From Sva-07 sp963741755 (GTDB lineage Bacteria; Actinomycetota; Acidimicrobiia; Acidimicrobiales; Ilumatobacteraceae), in the NCBI GenBank assembly GCA_963741755.1, contig CAVUJG010000001.1:62001-126000 (forward strand): a stretch of DNA of 64,000 nt. Reading direction: 5' to 3'. Position 1 is the stretch's first letter. Each line of letters starts with the position of its first letter. The notes beneath the pieces were generated by a model, which was not told where the DNA came from, searched no databases, and saw nothing but the letters and a program-made list of their open reading frames with translations. A program made the translations under genes and the position numbers. Below, piece after piece: positions 25,035 through 34,041 of the stretch.

Positions 25035-25913
25035 CTGAACGACACCGCAGACCTCCTCGACCGGTGCACGTTTCCGCCACCGGGCACCGCGGTGACGTGC
25101 GGCCTCTCCGGAGGCGCCGACTCGACCGCGTTGGTCGCACTCGCCGTCGCCGCGGAGTGTGACGTCGCGGCGGTCCACGTCCACCACGGGCTGCGACCCT
25201 CCGCCGACGACGACGCCGAGATCGCCCGCCACATCGCCGCAGGCCTCGGGGCCAGTTTCCGCGTGGCCCACGTCGATGTCGCCGCCGGCGCCAACCTCGA
25301 GGCCCGGGCACGGAGCGCTCGCCGAGCGGCACTCGGGCCCGACGCGATGACCGGACACACCGCCGACGATCAGGCCGAAACCCTGCTGCTCGCCTTGCTG
25401 CGGGGCGCCGGAGCAACCGGCCTCGGTGCGATCGGGCCGGGCCGACGCCACCCCATCCTGGCGCTACGGCGCGCCGAGACCCGCGCGTTGTGTGAACAGC
25501 TCGGCCTCGTCGTCGCGGAGGACCCCAGCAACGACGACCCTCGCTTCCGCCGCAACCGGATCCGCCACGAGTTGCTCCCACTGCTCGACGACATCGCCGA
25601 ACGTGACGTGACCGTGCTGCTGGCACGCACCGCCGACCTGTTGCGCGCCGACGACCAGTTCCTCGACGAACTCGCCGCGGGCATCGACCCGACCGACGCC
25701 GCCGCACTCTGCGCTGCACCCAGGGTGCTCGGCGCTCGCGCGATTCGGCAGTGGCTCGAACACGAGGGATACCCGCCCGATGCCGACACGGTGCGACGGG
25801 TGCTCGCCGTCGCCAGCGGGGCTGCTGCTGCCTGCGAACTCGTCGGAGGACGACGCATCGAACGCAGCAGCAACCGCCTCATCCTTGCCACGACGCCAGC
25901 ACCGAACCGGTAG
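25035..25913 (+). CDS. tilS: tRNA(Ile)-lysidine synthase
   Basis: 292 aa if started at CTG 25035, which has GAGG 7 nt upstream; no ATG/GTG/TTG lies at the expected place, and the first in-frame GTG would begin inside the P-loop strand. The PP-loop CGLSGGADSTALVAL, VHVHHGLRP, GHTADDQAETLLLALLRGAG and DDPRFRRNRIRHELLPLL are the TilS signatures. It makes lysidine at the wobble base of the AUA-reading tRNA. The short C-terminus is common in actinobacteria. Confidence 0.88.
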   Translation: MNDTADLLDRCTFPPPGTAVTCGLSGGADSTALVALAVAAECDVAAVHVHHGLRPSADDDAEIARHIAAGLGASFRVAHVDVAAGANLEARARSARRAALGPDAMTGHTADDQAETLLLALLRGAGATGLGAIGPGRRHPILALRRAETRALCEQLGLVVAEDPSNDDPRFRRNRIRHELLPLLDDIAERDVTVLLARTADLLRADDQFLDELAAGIDPTDAAALCAAPRVLGARAIRQWLEHEGYPPDADTVRRVLAVASGAAAACELVGGRRIERSSNRLILATTPAPNR

Positions 25914-25927
25914 CCTGGCCATCCGTC

Positions 25928-25963
25928 ATGTCAAGTCGCGTCCGTCCAGAAGCTGCCAACTGA
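25928..25963 (+). CDS. Possible 11-codon leader peptide
   Basis: ATG to TGA encodes MSSRVRPEAAN; the stop overlaps the next ATG (TGATG), a translational-coupling arrangement. A TAGCCT box at 25911-25916 precedes it by 11 nt. It could be a real leader or the remnant of a longer N-terminus. Confidence 0.3.
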   Translation: MSSRVRPEAAN

Positions 25964-26481
25964 TGCCACCGCGTCTTCGTGGAAAGTGGGCGCTCGGCAT
26001 CACGCCACGCAACTTCACCTGGATCCTCAAGGACAAGCTGGCGATCTGCGAACGTCCCGGCGGCGTCGGCGACAGTCACCGCCGAGTTCGGCGCCAGGAA
26101 GAGATCATCTGGCTGCGTGAGAACGGCTTCGGGTGCGTGATCTCGATCATCGTGGCCCCCCACAACCTGCACAACTACGACGAACTGCAGCTGCCCTACC
26201 GGCATCGCCCGTTCAACGCCGAGCACACCGATCAGTACCTGACGGCGCTCTACACCGAGATCCGCGAGCTGCTCAAGCACGGTACGAAGGTGCTCGTCCA
26301 CGGCGACGAGGTCGGCGACCGCATCATCGGGATCATGGGCGGCTACATCCGCTGGGCGGGCCTCATCGAAGAGCCGACCAAGGCGATCCAGGTCACCGAA
26401 CGGCTCGCTGGTCGCCAGCTCGATCCGTTCGCACGCGAGATCATCCTGCGCGCCGACACGCTCCGCTCGCCGGCCGGCTGA
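25963..26481 (+). CDS. Tyrosine-phosphatase-like protein lacking the catalytic Cys
   Basis: 172 aa. The N-terminal TPRNFTWILKDKLAICERPG and the fold pattern resemble dual-specificity phosphatases. At the P-loop the sequence is KVLVHGDEVGDRIIGIMGGY, so HCx5R has become HGx5R. The nucleophile is missing, suggesting a pseudophosphatase that binds rather than hydrolyses. It sits directly downstream of tilS where many actinobacteria have hpt. Function unknown. Confidence 0.6.
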   Translation: MPPRLRGKWALGITPRNFTWILKDKLAICERPGGVGDSHRRVRRQEEIIWLRENGFGCVISIIVAPHNLHNYDELQLPYRHRPFNAEHTDQYLTALYTEIRELLKHGTKVLVHGDEVGDRIIGIMGGYIRWAGLIEEPTKAIQVTERLAGRQLDPFAREIILRADTLRSPAG

Positions 26482-26490
26482 ACAAGCCGG

Positions 26491-27132
26491 TCAGGCTCGG
26501 ATCGGCGGCGACACGCCGCAGGCCTTGCGGTCGACGACGAGCAGCGGCAACGGATCGATGGCAACGTTGTTCGGCCTGACCTCGAAGTGCAGGTGGAAGT
26601 TGTTCTCGCCTGCGGTGCCGCTGTTGCCGACATATCCGATGGTCTGTCCGGCACTCACCGAACTTCCCTGCGCCAGCCCGACCGCGTCTTCGGCGAGGTG
26701 GAAGTACTTGTAGGTCGTCTTCGTCGAGGCGTCGTACAGGGTCCAGCCCCACCCCGCCGTGCCCGTGTTCGTGTAGCGCTGCGTGAGCACGCCGGCGACC
26801 ACGGCGAACACGGGAAGTCCCGCGGAGCCCATGATGTCGACGCCTTCGTGGAGGCGGGTGGAGCCGCGTGCGTCGCCGAAGTTGTCGAGCACGTAGCAGT
26901 CGGATCCGGGCGACACCGGAAAGAGCAACTTGCCGGCGGGCACCGGTGGCGGTCGCAGCGCCAGTCGTTCTGCAGTCTTGAGCGCCGTGCCAGGCTCGTC
27001 GAGTCGGGCGATCGATCCTTCGGCACGCGCTCGCGGCGATGCCGTCGCTGCCAGCCCGCACGCACAGGCTGCGCCGAGCATCGTGCCCAGGAACCGGCGT
27101 CGACTCGAACGAGGTTCGCGCTCGTGTGCCAT
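26491..27132 (-). CDS. Tat-exported M23 (LytM) peptidase-domain protein
   Basis: 213 aa. The N-terminus SSRRRFLGTMLGAACACGLA is a twin-arginine signal with a Cys-containing h-region. The peptidase domain has RLHEGVDIMG (HxxxD zinc ligands), TYKYFHLAED and NNFHLHFEVRP (HxH). It probably acts on peptidoglycan cross-bridges or as a regulatory LytM. The start is ATG 27130-27132; the 38 codons open upstream are translated family 2 palindrome and should be ignored. Confidence 0.85.
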   Translation of the reverse strand: MAHEREPRSSRRRFLGTMLGAACACGLAATASPRARAEGSIARLDEPGTALKTAERLALRPPPVPAGKLLFPVSPGSDCYVLDNFGDARGSTRLHEGVDIMGSAGLPVFAVVAGVLTQRYTNTGTAGWGWTLYDASTKTTYKYFHLAEDAVGLAQGSSVSAGQTIGYVGNSGTAGENNFHLHFEVRPNNVAIDPLPLLVVDRKACGVSPPIRA

Positions 27133-27209
27133 GTGTGAGTCATCGGCGCCGGAGTGCGTCGACTTGACCTCGTCAGCTCCCACGCCCACACCTTCCGCCC
27201 GTCCCCAAC

Positions 27210-27308
27210 GATGAGCGAAGCGACCGCATACGGCGGTTTCGCTCATCGCGAACCTCCGCTCGCGCCCAACGATGAGTGAAATGACCGCATACGGCGGTTT
27301 CGCTCATC
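27210..27308. repeat. Family 2 palindrome array, two copies at 61-bp spacing
   Basis: Units of 38 bp begin at 27210 and 27271 with a 23-bp spacer. The inner loop is ACCGCATACGGCGGT. This array lies between divergent starts (27132 and 27378), so it is not simply a terminator of convergent genes. Confidence 0.95.
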
Positions 27309-27363
27309 GCAAACCGGGACGAACTCGGGGCCGGCGAACCGATCGGCTGGGGGTGTGTCGGAC

Positions 27364-27369
27364 TAGCGT
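27364..27369 (+). promoter_or_regulatory. -10 box TAGCGT, decides the epimerase start
   Basis: Ends 8 nt before the ATG at 27378 but only 2 nt before the ATG at 27372, which favours 27378. Confidence 0.45.
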
Positions 27370-27377
27370 TCATGGTG

Positions 27378-28349
27378 ATGGGTGGGAAACGGGTCTTCGT
27401 GAGTGGCGTGGGCGGGGAACTCGGCACCACGATCGCCGGCTTGCTCGAGAGCGAGACCTGGGTCGGGGAACTGTCGGGTATCGACGCCGATCCGCCTCGG
27501 CACCGGCTGCATCGTACGGTCTTTCACCGAATTCATCCCGACGAGCACGATCGAATCGTCGACACCGTCGCCCGGTTCAACCCGCACGTACTCGTCCACG
27601 TGGGCGTCTGGGAGCCCGATGCACGCGCCGCTCCGAGCGCCGCGGCAACCCTGACCGACCAGGCAGCGACCTCGATCCTGGGTGCCGCTGCCGAGTGCTC
27701 GGCGCTCGAACACGTCGTCGTGCGCAGCGGTATCGAGATCTACGGACGCGGACGCGGCGCGCTGACCCGCCCGAGCGAGTCGGCGCCGATCGCTCCCACG
27801 AGCGACTGGGGTCGCACCGTCGCGGCAATCGAGCACACCGCCGCCAGGGTGGGCGAACGCGTCGGCGTCACCGTCGGAGCCGTCCGCCTGGCGCCCGTGC
27901 TCGGCCCTCACGTGCCGTCACCGCTCGGGCGGCTGCTGCGCCAACCGGGCGTGCCGTTCAGCGTGCTCGCCGACCCTCCGTTCGCCGTGATCGAAGACCG
28001 CGATGCCGCTCGGGCGATCGTGGCTGCGGCACACGTCGGACTCGCCGAGCCCGTCAACGTCGTCGCCGCAGGTGCGATCACGGCGCTCCAGGCCGCTCGG
28101 CGCGGCGGCCGGATCCCGATCCCACTCGTCGGTCCCGACTGGCGCGTCGCCCGCGCACTCAGCTTCCTGCTCGGCGCTCCGATTCCCGACCATGTCTCCG
28201 AGGCGCTGCATCGCGGACGCCTCGCCGACAACGGGCGCATGCGCGAACTCCTCGGGGTGATGCCCGAGCACGGCACCGTCGACGTGATCGACCGGCTGTA
28301 CCACTGGCCGAGCATCATCCATCAACCCGCACGAGTACAGGTGGCCTGA
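27378..28349 (+). CDS. NAD-dependent epimerase/dehydratase-family protein
   Basis: 323 aa from ATG 27378 (MGGKRVFVSGVGGELG). The start GxxGxxG Rossmann motif is VSGVGGELG. GIEIYGRG carries a Tyr but the classical YxxxK is not obvious, so catalysis may differ or be lost. It is the first of three genes that overlap by TGATG-type junctions with an acyltransferase-like protein and an alpha/beta hydrolase. A similar epimerase-acyltransferase pair exists in mycobacteria, as I recall. Probably a lipid-related role. Confidence 0.7.
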   Translation: MGGKRVFVSGVGGELGTTIAGLLESETWVGELSGIDADPPRHRLHRTVFHRIHPDEHDRIVDTVARFNPHVLVHVGVWEPDARAAPSAAATLTDQAATSILGAAAECSALEHVVVRSGIEIYGRGRGALTRPSESAPIAPTSDWGRTVAAIEHTAARVGERVGVTVGAVRLAPVLGPHVPSPLGRLLRQPGVPFSVLADPPFAVIEDRDAARAIVAAAHVGLAEPVNVVAAGAITALQAARRGGRIPIPLVGPDWRVARALSFLLGAPIPDHVSEALHRGRLADNGRMRELLGVMPEHGTVDVIDRLYHWPSIIHQPARVQVA

Positions 28350-29107
28350 TGACCTCGACCCTCGGACGCGTCGTGCACCTCCCGGTGCGTGACACCGCCT
28401 CTCGGGCAGGAGCAGCTGTCTCACGCGCCGCCGCCGACGTCGGCGCATCGGTCACCCGGTTCACCGACGAGCAGACCGGTCTGGTCGACGACTGGGGCCG
28501 CGATCCGGGTCTCGTGCGCACGATGATCAGTGCGTCACGACTTCGATGGGACGTCACCGTCGGCGGTGACCAGCGCCTGCCTCGGCGCAAGGGAGCGCTG
28601 ATCGTCGTCAATGCCCGTGCGTTCGCGCTGGCTCCGATCTACGCCGCGTTGGCGCTCAGCGAGGTCGTCGACCGACCGGTTCGCTTCGTCGGTCGACCCG
28701 ACACGGCACCGGTGGGCGCCTTCGTGCGGCGGATCGGTGGATTGCTCGACCACCCCGACGAAGTGGCCGGCGCACTCGCCGCCGGGCAACTCGTGATCAT
28801 GGGGGCAGCGCACAACGAGCGGCTCCGCAAGGTCGGCCGTGTCGATCACACGCTCGTCGGCGGCGCGCTGGCGGCTGGCGTCCAGGTGTTCCCGGCAGCC
28901 ACATCGTCGAGCCCGATCGGTCGGGCCGCCCGCCTCGAGATCGGCCCCGCGTCGAAGGCACCCCGTCGCCGACGCGGCCCGCTGAGCGAACTCGAACTCG
29001 CCGACCAGCTGGCCCGCGACATCGAGATGCTGCTGTCGGAGTTGGGCAACATCCGCACCGGGACGCCGATCGACTGGCTCCCGATCGGTGGTGCGGGAGG
29101 CGCCTGA
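28349..29107 (+). CDS. PlsC-like (lysophospholipid acyltransferase fold) protein with degenerate active site
   Basis: 252 aa; ATG overlaps the epimerase stop. The central RRKGALIVVNARAFALAPIY is placed like the NHxSxxD block of PlsC acyltransferases, but both the His and the Asp are replaced. RPVRFVGRPDTAP, FVRRIGGLLDHPD and VQVFPAATSSS match the later PlsC blocks. Acyl transfer is therefore doubtful; a binding or partner role is possible. Confidence 0.6.
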   Translation: MTSTLGRVVHLPVRDTASRAGAAVSRAAADVGASVTRFTDEQTGLVDDWGRDPGLVRTMISASRLRWDVTVGGDQRLPRRKGALIVVNARAFALAPIYAALALSEVVDRPVRFVGRPDTAPVGAFVRRIGGLLDHPDEVAGALAAGQLVIMGAAHNERLRKVGRVDHTLVGGALAAGVQVFPAATSSSPIGRAARLEIGPASKAPRRRRGPLSELELADQLARDIEMLLSELGNIRTGTPIDWLPIGGAGGA

Positions 29108-29976
29108 TGACCTACGTCCGAAGTACTGACGGCACACGGATCCACTACCGGATCACCGGGCGGCCCAACGGCGCCCCGATCCTGTTCATACAAGGCCTCG
29201 GTGCCGACAAGCACGGCTGGGACCTGCAGCGGCTCGCGACCGCCCCCTGGTACCGCGGCATCGCCCTCGACAACCGTGGCGCCGGCCGCAGCGACAAGCC
29301 ACACGGGGCCTACTCGCTCGAACAGATGGCCGACGACGCGATCGCGGTGCTCGACCACGCAGGCGAAGAGACCGCCCACGTCGTGGGCGCGTCGATGGGT
29401 GGCGCCATCAGCCAGATCATCGCGGTCAAGTATCCCGAGCGGACCCGGTCGGTCACGCTGGCGTGCACCGCCGGGAGGAACCATCCCTGGCGCGAGGAAC
29501 TGCTCGCCAGCTGGCGCGACGCGGCGCTCGAACGCGGGATCGGGTCGATGGGCTCCGACGCTGCGCGCTGGATGATCGGGCCACGCTCGTTCCGTCGGCT
29601 CCTGCCGGCAATCGGCTGGCTCGGACCGCTCGCGCTCGGCGGACCGTCCCACGCATTCGCCGCCCAGTGCGATGCGATCCTGGCCGCTGGCGACTCCCAC
29701 CAGGAACTGATCGAACTGCTGCCCACGATCGCTGTGCCCACGCTCGTGATGGTCGGCAACCAGGACATCCTCACCCCCAGGGGCGACAGCGAGGACCTCG
29801 CGGCGACGATCCCGACTGCCGAACTCGTCGTGATCAGCGGAGCCGCACACGGGTTCATGGTCGAACACGCCACCACGTTCAACCGGGTGCTGCTCGAGTT
29901 CCTCGGTCGCGCCGAGCGCGCCTACCAGGCCCGTCGGGCCGAACACGACGAGCTCGACGCTGCACTCGCCGGCTGA
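29107..29976 (+). CDS. Alpha/beta hydrolase
   Basis: 289 aa; ATG overlaps the preceding stop (TGATG). Motifs: LFIQGLGADKHGW (oxyanion), LDNRGAGRSDKP, VVGASMGGAISQ (nucleophile Ser), VGNQDILTP (Asp) and SGAAHGFMVE (His). It is a complete catalytic triad enzyme of esterase/lipase type; the substrate is unknown. It is the last gene of the three-gene operon. Confidence 0.85.
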   Translation: MTYVRSTDGTRIHYRITGRPNGAPILFIQGLGADKHGWDLQRLATAPWYRGIALDNRGAGRSDKPHGAYSLEQMADDAIAVLDHAGEETAHVVGASMGGAISQIIAVKYPERTRSVTLACTAGRNHPWREELLASWRDAALERGIGSMGSDAARWMIGPRSFRRLLPAIGWLGPLALGGPSHAFAAQCDAILAAGDSHQELIELLPTIAVPTLVMVGNQDILTPRGDSEDLAATIPTAELVVISGAAHGFMVEHATTFNRVLLEFLGRAERAYQARRAEHDELDAALAG

Positions 29977-29994
29977 GGCCGCTAGACCCTGCGC

Positions 29995-30943
29995 ATGCGA
30001 GTCGTCGTGGTCGGTGCGGGGATCAGTGGGCTCGTGGCGGGGCGACGCCTCGTCGATGCCGGCGCCGAAGTGGTGCTCGTCGACAAGGGACGTTCACCGG
30101 GCGGTCGTCTGGCCACCCGCCGCATCGGGACGGCCACCGTCGACCACGGCGCCCAGTTCTTCACGGTGCGCACACCGGCGTTCCAACGACAGGTCGACGA
30201 CTGGGTCGAGCGTGGGCTCGTGGCGATCTGGTCACACGGGTTCACCTCCGACGACGGACATCCCCGCTACGCGGCCACCTCGGGCATGAACTCGTTGGCG
30301 AAGGACCTCGCTGCCGGCCTCGACGTGCGATGTTCGACCATGGCGTTCGGCATCCGTCCGGCCGCTGCGGATTCGAGCGCGCCGTGGCAGGTCACGATCG
30401 ATGACGGCACCGTGCACCACGCCGATGCCGTCATCGTCACCACGCCACTCCCCCAGGCGTTCGCGCTGCTCGCCGACTCGGGGATCGACCTCGACGAGTC
30501 GCTGATGCGAACCGACTACGAGCGAACGATCGCGCTGTTGGCCACACTCGACCGTGCACCAGCGATCGCTGCTCCTGGCGGTGTGCAGGGCCCGACGCCA
30601 GAGCTGAGCTTCGTCGCCGACAACATGGCCAAAGGGGTCAGCGCCACACCGGCCATCACGGTGCACGCATCGGCGACCTGGAGCGAGGCGCGCTGGGACG
30701 ATGATGTCGACGCCCTCCGCGACGCCCTGATCGATCTCGTCGCGCCCGTGGCTCGGCGAGGCGATCGTCACCGAGGCGCACGTGAAGAAGTGGAGATTTG
30801 CGACGCCACGAACGCCCTGGCCCGACCCGTGCTGGGTCGCGAACGGCGCCACCATCGTCCTCGCCGGCGATGCCTTCGACGGGCCTCGCGTCGAAGCCGC
30901 GCACAACTCCGGCCTTGCCGCCGCGCACGCCGTCATCGGCTGA
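29995..30943 (+). CDS. Renalase-like FAD/NAD(P)-binding amine-oxidase-fold protein, frame interrupted near 30748
   Basis: The N-terminal Rossmann motif VVVVGAGISGLVAGRRLVDAG, followed by GGRLATRRIG and DHGAQFFTVRTP, is typical of renalase-like flavoproteins. The frame as written leaves the conserved path at LIDLVAPV. Removing one G at GCCCGTGGC (about 30748) continues as WLGEAIVTEAHVKKWRFATP and IVLAGDAFDGPRVEAAHNSG, the expected C-terminal FAD motif, ending at TGA 30941-30943. Full length would be about 315 aa. Confidence 0.75.
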
Positions 30944-30949
30944 CCAGGT

Positions 30950-31558
30950 TCAGCCGCGCCGTCGGCGCTCGCCGCAACGCACGGCGGTCACCTGACGGGT
31001 TTCGAGGTCGACGATCGTCACGCTGTCGGGGCCGAAGCGGCGAAGAAAGTCGCTGAACGTCGGGATGTCCTCACCGTCGCACTCGCGCTCGATGACCGGC
31101 GCATACGGGATGCGCCAGCCGCTGTCGAACACGGCGAGGCCATCGTTGAGATCGACGATCGGTGGCAGCTCGACGGTTGCCCGGGGCGCCTGCGGCAGGA
31201 TGGTGAACCACACGACGGCGTCGCCGAGCATGTCGGCGAAGACGGCACACCGGTTCGGGACCTCGAGTTCGTCGCAGTCGATCTCGCCGAGCGTGCCGGG
31301 AACGATGCGCACGACTCGTTCGGCATCGACCGCCAGATCGAGGAAGCCGGTGGTCACACCGGACGGCGTCACCGAGAACGCATCCGTCTGCGTCGCCGAC
31401 ACGATCGGCTCGATCAAATCGATCTTGCGCTCGATGACCTCGGGTTCGATCACGGCCTCGATCGAGGCGTCATCGGTGAGGATCGCTCGCGCGAGCAGGG
31501 CCAACGCAGCGAGCGCACCGAGCGCCGCCACGAAACGCCAGTTGAAGATCTGCCTCAC
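30950..31558 (-). CDS. Membrane-anchored protein of unknown function, coupled to hemL
   Basis: 202 aa. One N-terminal hydrophobic helix (FVAALGALAALALLARAIL) is followed by an extracytoplasmic acidic domain with four Cys (CDELEVPNRC, RECDGED, VRCGERRRRG). Its ATG overlaps the hemL stop (ATGA). Its presence at the end of the hemB-hemL operon hints at a role near tetrapyrrole metabolism, but no motif shows it. Confidence 0.6.
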   Translation of the reverse strand: MRQIFNWRFVAALGALAALALLARAILTDDASIEAVIEPEVIERKIDLIEPIVSATQTDAFSVTPSGVTTGFLDLAVDAERVVRIVPGTLGEIDCDELEVPNRCAVFADMLGDAVVWFTILPQAPRATVELPPIVDLNDGLAVFDSGWRIPYAPVIERECDGEDIPTFSDFLRRFGPDSVTIVDLETRQVTAVRCGERRRRG

Positions 31559-32961
31559 GTGTCCCCGGTTGCCAGATGGGTAGCGAGGTCGGCGCGAGCC
31601 GCGGCGGCGGCCCGGTGGGCAGCCTCACCGATGGCTGCCAGCACCTGATCGGTGTGGCCGAGCCCGACGAACAGGGCTTCGTACGCGCCCGGCGCCAGCG
31701 CAACACCTTCGGCGAGCATCGCCCGGAAGAACGCTGCGTAGGCGCGCTCATCGGTCCGCTTGGCATCGTCGAAGTTCTTGACGGTGCCCGCCTCGGACCC
31801 GCACACGATCCCGAGCAGCGTGCCGACCACCGGGAAGCTGGCGTCGAATCCCGCCGCTTCGCAGGCGTCGCGGAGCAACGCCGAGAGGTGGCGGGCTCGC
31901 GCCATCAGCTCGATGTAGACGTCCGAGGTCAACGTGTCGAGGGCGGCCAGTCCCGCCGCGGTTGCTATCGGGTTGCCCGACAGCGTGCCGGCGTGGAACA
32001 CCGGACCGAGCGGTGACAGGTGCTCCATCACGGCGACCGAGCCGCCGATCGCTCCGATCGGCAGGCCCCCTCCGATCACCTTGCCGAAGCAGGTGATGTC
32101 GGGACGGACGTCGAAGCGGGCCTGTGCACCGCCACTACCGAGGCGGAAACCGGTGATCACTTCGTCGAAGATCAGCAGTGCGCCGACGCGATCGCACTCG
32201 GCCCGCAACCCGTCGAGGAACCCGGGCGCCGGGGCGACGACGCCCATGTTGGCGGCAACCGGTTCGACGATGACGGCGGCCACGCGGTCGTCGAGTTCGG
32301 GGACCACGTTGTACGGCGCCACGATGGTGTTGGCAACCGCGGCGTCGGGAACCCCGGCGGTGCCCGGCAGCCCGAGCGTGGCCACGCCGCTGCCACCGGT
32401 GACGAGCAATGCGTCGGTCGCTCCGTGGAAGTTCCCGGCGAACGTGACGATCCGGTCGCGTCCCGTGACGCCGCGGGCGAGCCGGATCGCCGTGCTCGTG
32501 GCTTCGGTGCCGGAGTTCATCAAACGCACACGCTCACAGCTCGGCACCCGTTCGGCGATCGCCTCGGCGAGCTTCATCTCACGTGGCGTCGGCGCGCCGT
32601 ACGACGTGCCGTCGACCACGGCCGCCGACACCGCTGCGGTGATCGCCGGGTGAGCGTGACCCAAGATGACCGCGCCATAGCTCTGGACGAGGTCGTAGTA
32701 CGTGACGCCTTCGACGTCCGTGATGGTTGCGCCCGATGCCCGCGCCACCACGTAGGGCTCGCCACCGACCGCCTTGAACGCGCGGATCGACGAGTTCACA
32801 CCGCCCGGGATCGCCCGACGGGACCGTTCGAACAGCACCGCATTCGACGGGACACCGGCGCCGGTGCACACCGTGGGCGTGCACCCAGCGAGCTCGCAGG
32901 CCGCCGGATCACAGGGAGCGATGCCATTCGCCATTGCAGGGGTCACGGTTGCAGGGGTCAC
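31555..32961 (-). CDS. hemL: Glutamate-1-semialdehyde 2,1-aminomutase with Cys-rich N-terminal extension
   Basis: 468 aa from GTG 32961, which overlaps the hemB stop (GTGA). PLP enzyme of aminotransferase class III: FERSRRAIPGGVNSSIRAF, LMNSGTEATSTAIRLARG, LLIFDEVITGFR and the PLP-lysine in CFGKVIGGGLPIG (K294). It makes 5-aminolevulinate in the C5 pathway. The conserved enzyme begins near residue 38. The preceding stretch carries Cys17, 22, 27 and 32 at even spacing and is not part of normal HemL. A GTG at residue 31 is an alternative start without most of it. Confidence 0.92.
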   Translation of the reverse strand: MTPATVTPAMANGIAPCDPAACELAGCTPTVCTGAGVPSNAVLFERSRRAIPGGVNSSIRAFKAVGGEPYVVARASGATITDVEGVTYYDLVQSYGAVILGHAHPAITAAVSAAVVDGTSYGAPTPREMKLAEAIAERVPSCERVRLMNSGTEATSTAIRLARGVTGRDRIVTFAGNFHGATDALLVTGGSGVATLGLPGTAGVPDAAVANTIVAPYNVVPELDDRVAAVIVEPVAANMGVVAPAPGFLDGLRAECDRVGALLIFDEVITGFRLGSGGAQARFDVRPDITCFGKVIGGGLPIGAIGGSVAVMEHLSPLGPVFHAGTLSGNPIATAAGLAALDTLTSDVYIELMARARHLSALLRDACEAAGFDASFPVVGTLLGIVCGSEAGTVKNFDDAKRTDERAYAAFFRAMLAEGVALAPGAYEALFVGLGHTDQVLAAIGEAAHRAAAAARADLATHLATGDT

Positions 32962-33971
32962 GGTGCGATCCCTCCGTTCGCCACGGACTCGGCAAACCAT
33001 CGAGCGAAGTAGGTGAGCACGATGTCGGCCCCCGCCCGCTTGATCGCAGTGAGGTGTTCGAGGGCGACGGCGTCACCATCGATCCACCCACGTTCTGCCG
33101 CAGCATGGATCATCGCGTACTCGCCACTGACGTGATAGGCCGCCAGGGGGACGTCGACTCGGGCCGACGCTTCGGCGATCACGTCGAGATACGCGAGCGC
33201 CGGCTTGACCATCACGATGTCGGCACCTTCGGCGACGTCGAGTTGGATCTCGAGTTGCGCCTCGCGGGCATTGCGCCAATCCTGCTGATACCCCTTGCGG
33301 TCGCCGCCACCGACAATCGACACGTCGACGGCATCACGGAACGGGCCATAGAGGGCGCTGGCGAACTTCGCGGCGTACGCCATCACGGCGACGTCGGTGA
33401 ACCCAGCGCCGTCGAGCGCGTCGCGGATCACGGCGACCTGGCCGTCCATCATCCCGCTCGGAGCAACGACCTGCGCGCCGGCCTCGGCCTGCGCCAACGC
33501 TGCCTTCGCATAGATCGCCAGCGTCGCGTCGTTGTCGACGGTGCCATCTGCGTCGACGATGCCACAGTGGCCGTGATCGGTGTACTCGTCGACGCACAGG
33601 TCGGCCATCACGACGATGTCGTCGCCCAGGTCGTCGCGCAGGTCTCGCAGCGCCACCTGCACGATGCCGGCCGGGTCGTAGGCGCCACTGCCGGTCGCAT
33701 CCTTCGACGCCGGTACGCCGAACAGGATCACCGCACGCACGCCGAGTTCGGCCAGCGCGGCGACCTCGGCTCGCAGCGACGCTCGAGTGTGTTGGACCAC
33801 GCCCGGCAACGACGCAATCGGCTGCGGCTCGTCGATGCCCTCACGTACGAACAGCGGGGCCACGAGGTCGCTGACGCGGAGATGGTGCTCGGCGACGAGT
33901 TCGCGCATCGCAGGGCTCCGTCGAAGTCGGCGTGGACGGACCGATGGGGTCAGCATCTCGGGGCTGGGCAC
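32958..33971 (-). CDS. hemB: Porphobilinogen synthase (delta-aminolevulinate dehydratase)
   Basis: 337 aa from GTG 33971. RVSDLVAPLFVREG, FGVPASKDATGSGAYDP, VMADLCVDEYTDHGHCGI, YAAKFASALYGPFRDAVD and VMVKPALAYLDVI (Schiff-base Lys) are the HemB signatures. The CVDEYTDHGHCG segment resembles the metal loop. It condenses two 5-aminolevulinate molecules. A TAGGCT box lies only 4 nt before the GTG, so the ATG 15 nt further in is an alternative start. It forms an operon with hemL. Confidence 0.92.
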   Translation of the reverse strand: MPSPEMLTPSVRPRRLRRSPAMRELVAEHHLRVSDLVAPLFVREGIDEPQPIASLPGVVQHTRASLRAEVAALAELGVRAVILFGVPASKDATGSGAYDPAGIVQVALRDLRDDLGDDIVVMADLCVDEYTDHGHCGIVDADGTVDNDATLAIYAKAALAQAEAGAQVVAPSGMMDGQVAVIRDALDGAGFTDVAVMAYAAKFASALYGPFRDAVDVSIVGGGDRKGYQQDWRNAREAQLEIQLDVAEGADIVMVKPALAYLDVIAEASARVDVPLAAYHVSGEYAMIHAAAERGWIDGDAVALEHLTAIKRAGADIVLTYFARWFAESVANGGIAP

Positions 33972-34028
33972 GCCGCCGAGCCTAACGGTGGCGCCCTGCA
34001 GCGCCGAGTTCGCCGCCCGACCACGCGG

Positions 34029-34034
34029 TAGCGT
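34029..34034 (+). promoter_or_regulatory. -10 box TAGCGT, leaderless-type
   Basis: Ends 7 nt before the GTG at 34042; divergent from hemB. Confidence 0.5.
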
Positions 34035-34041
34035 GCTCGGC

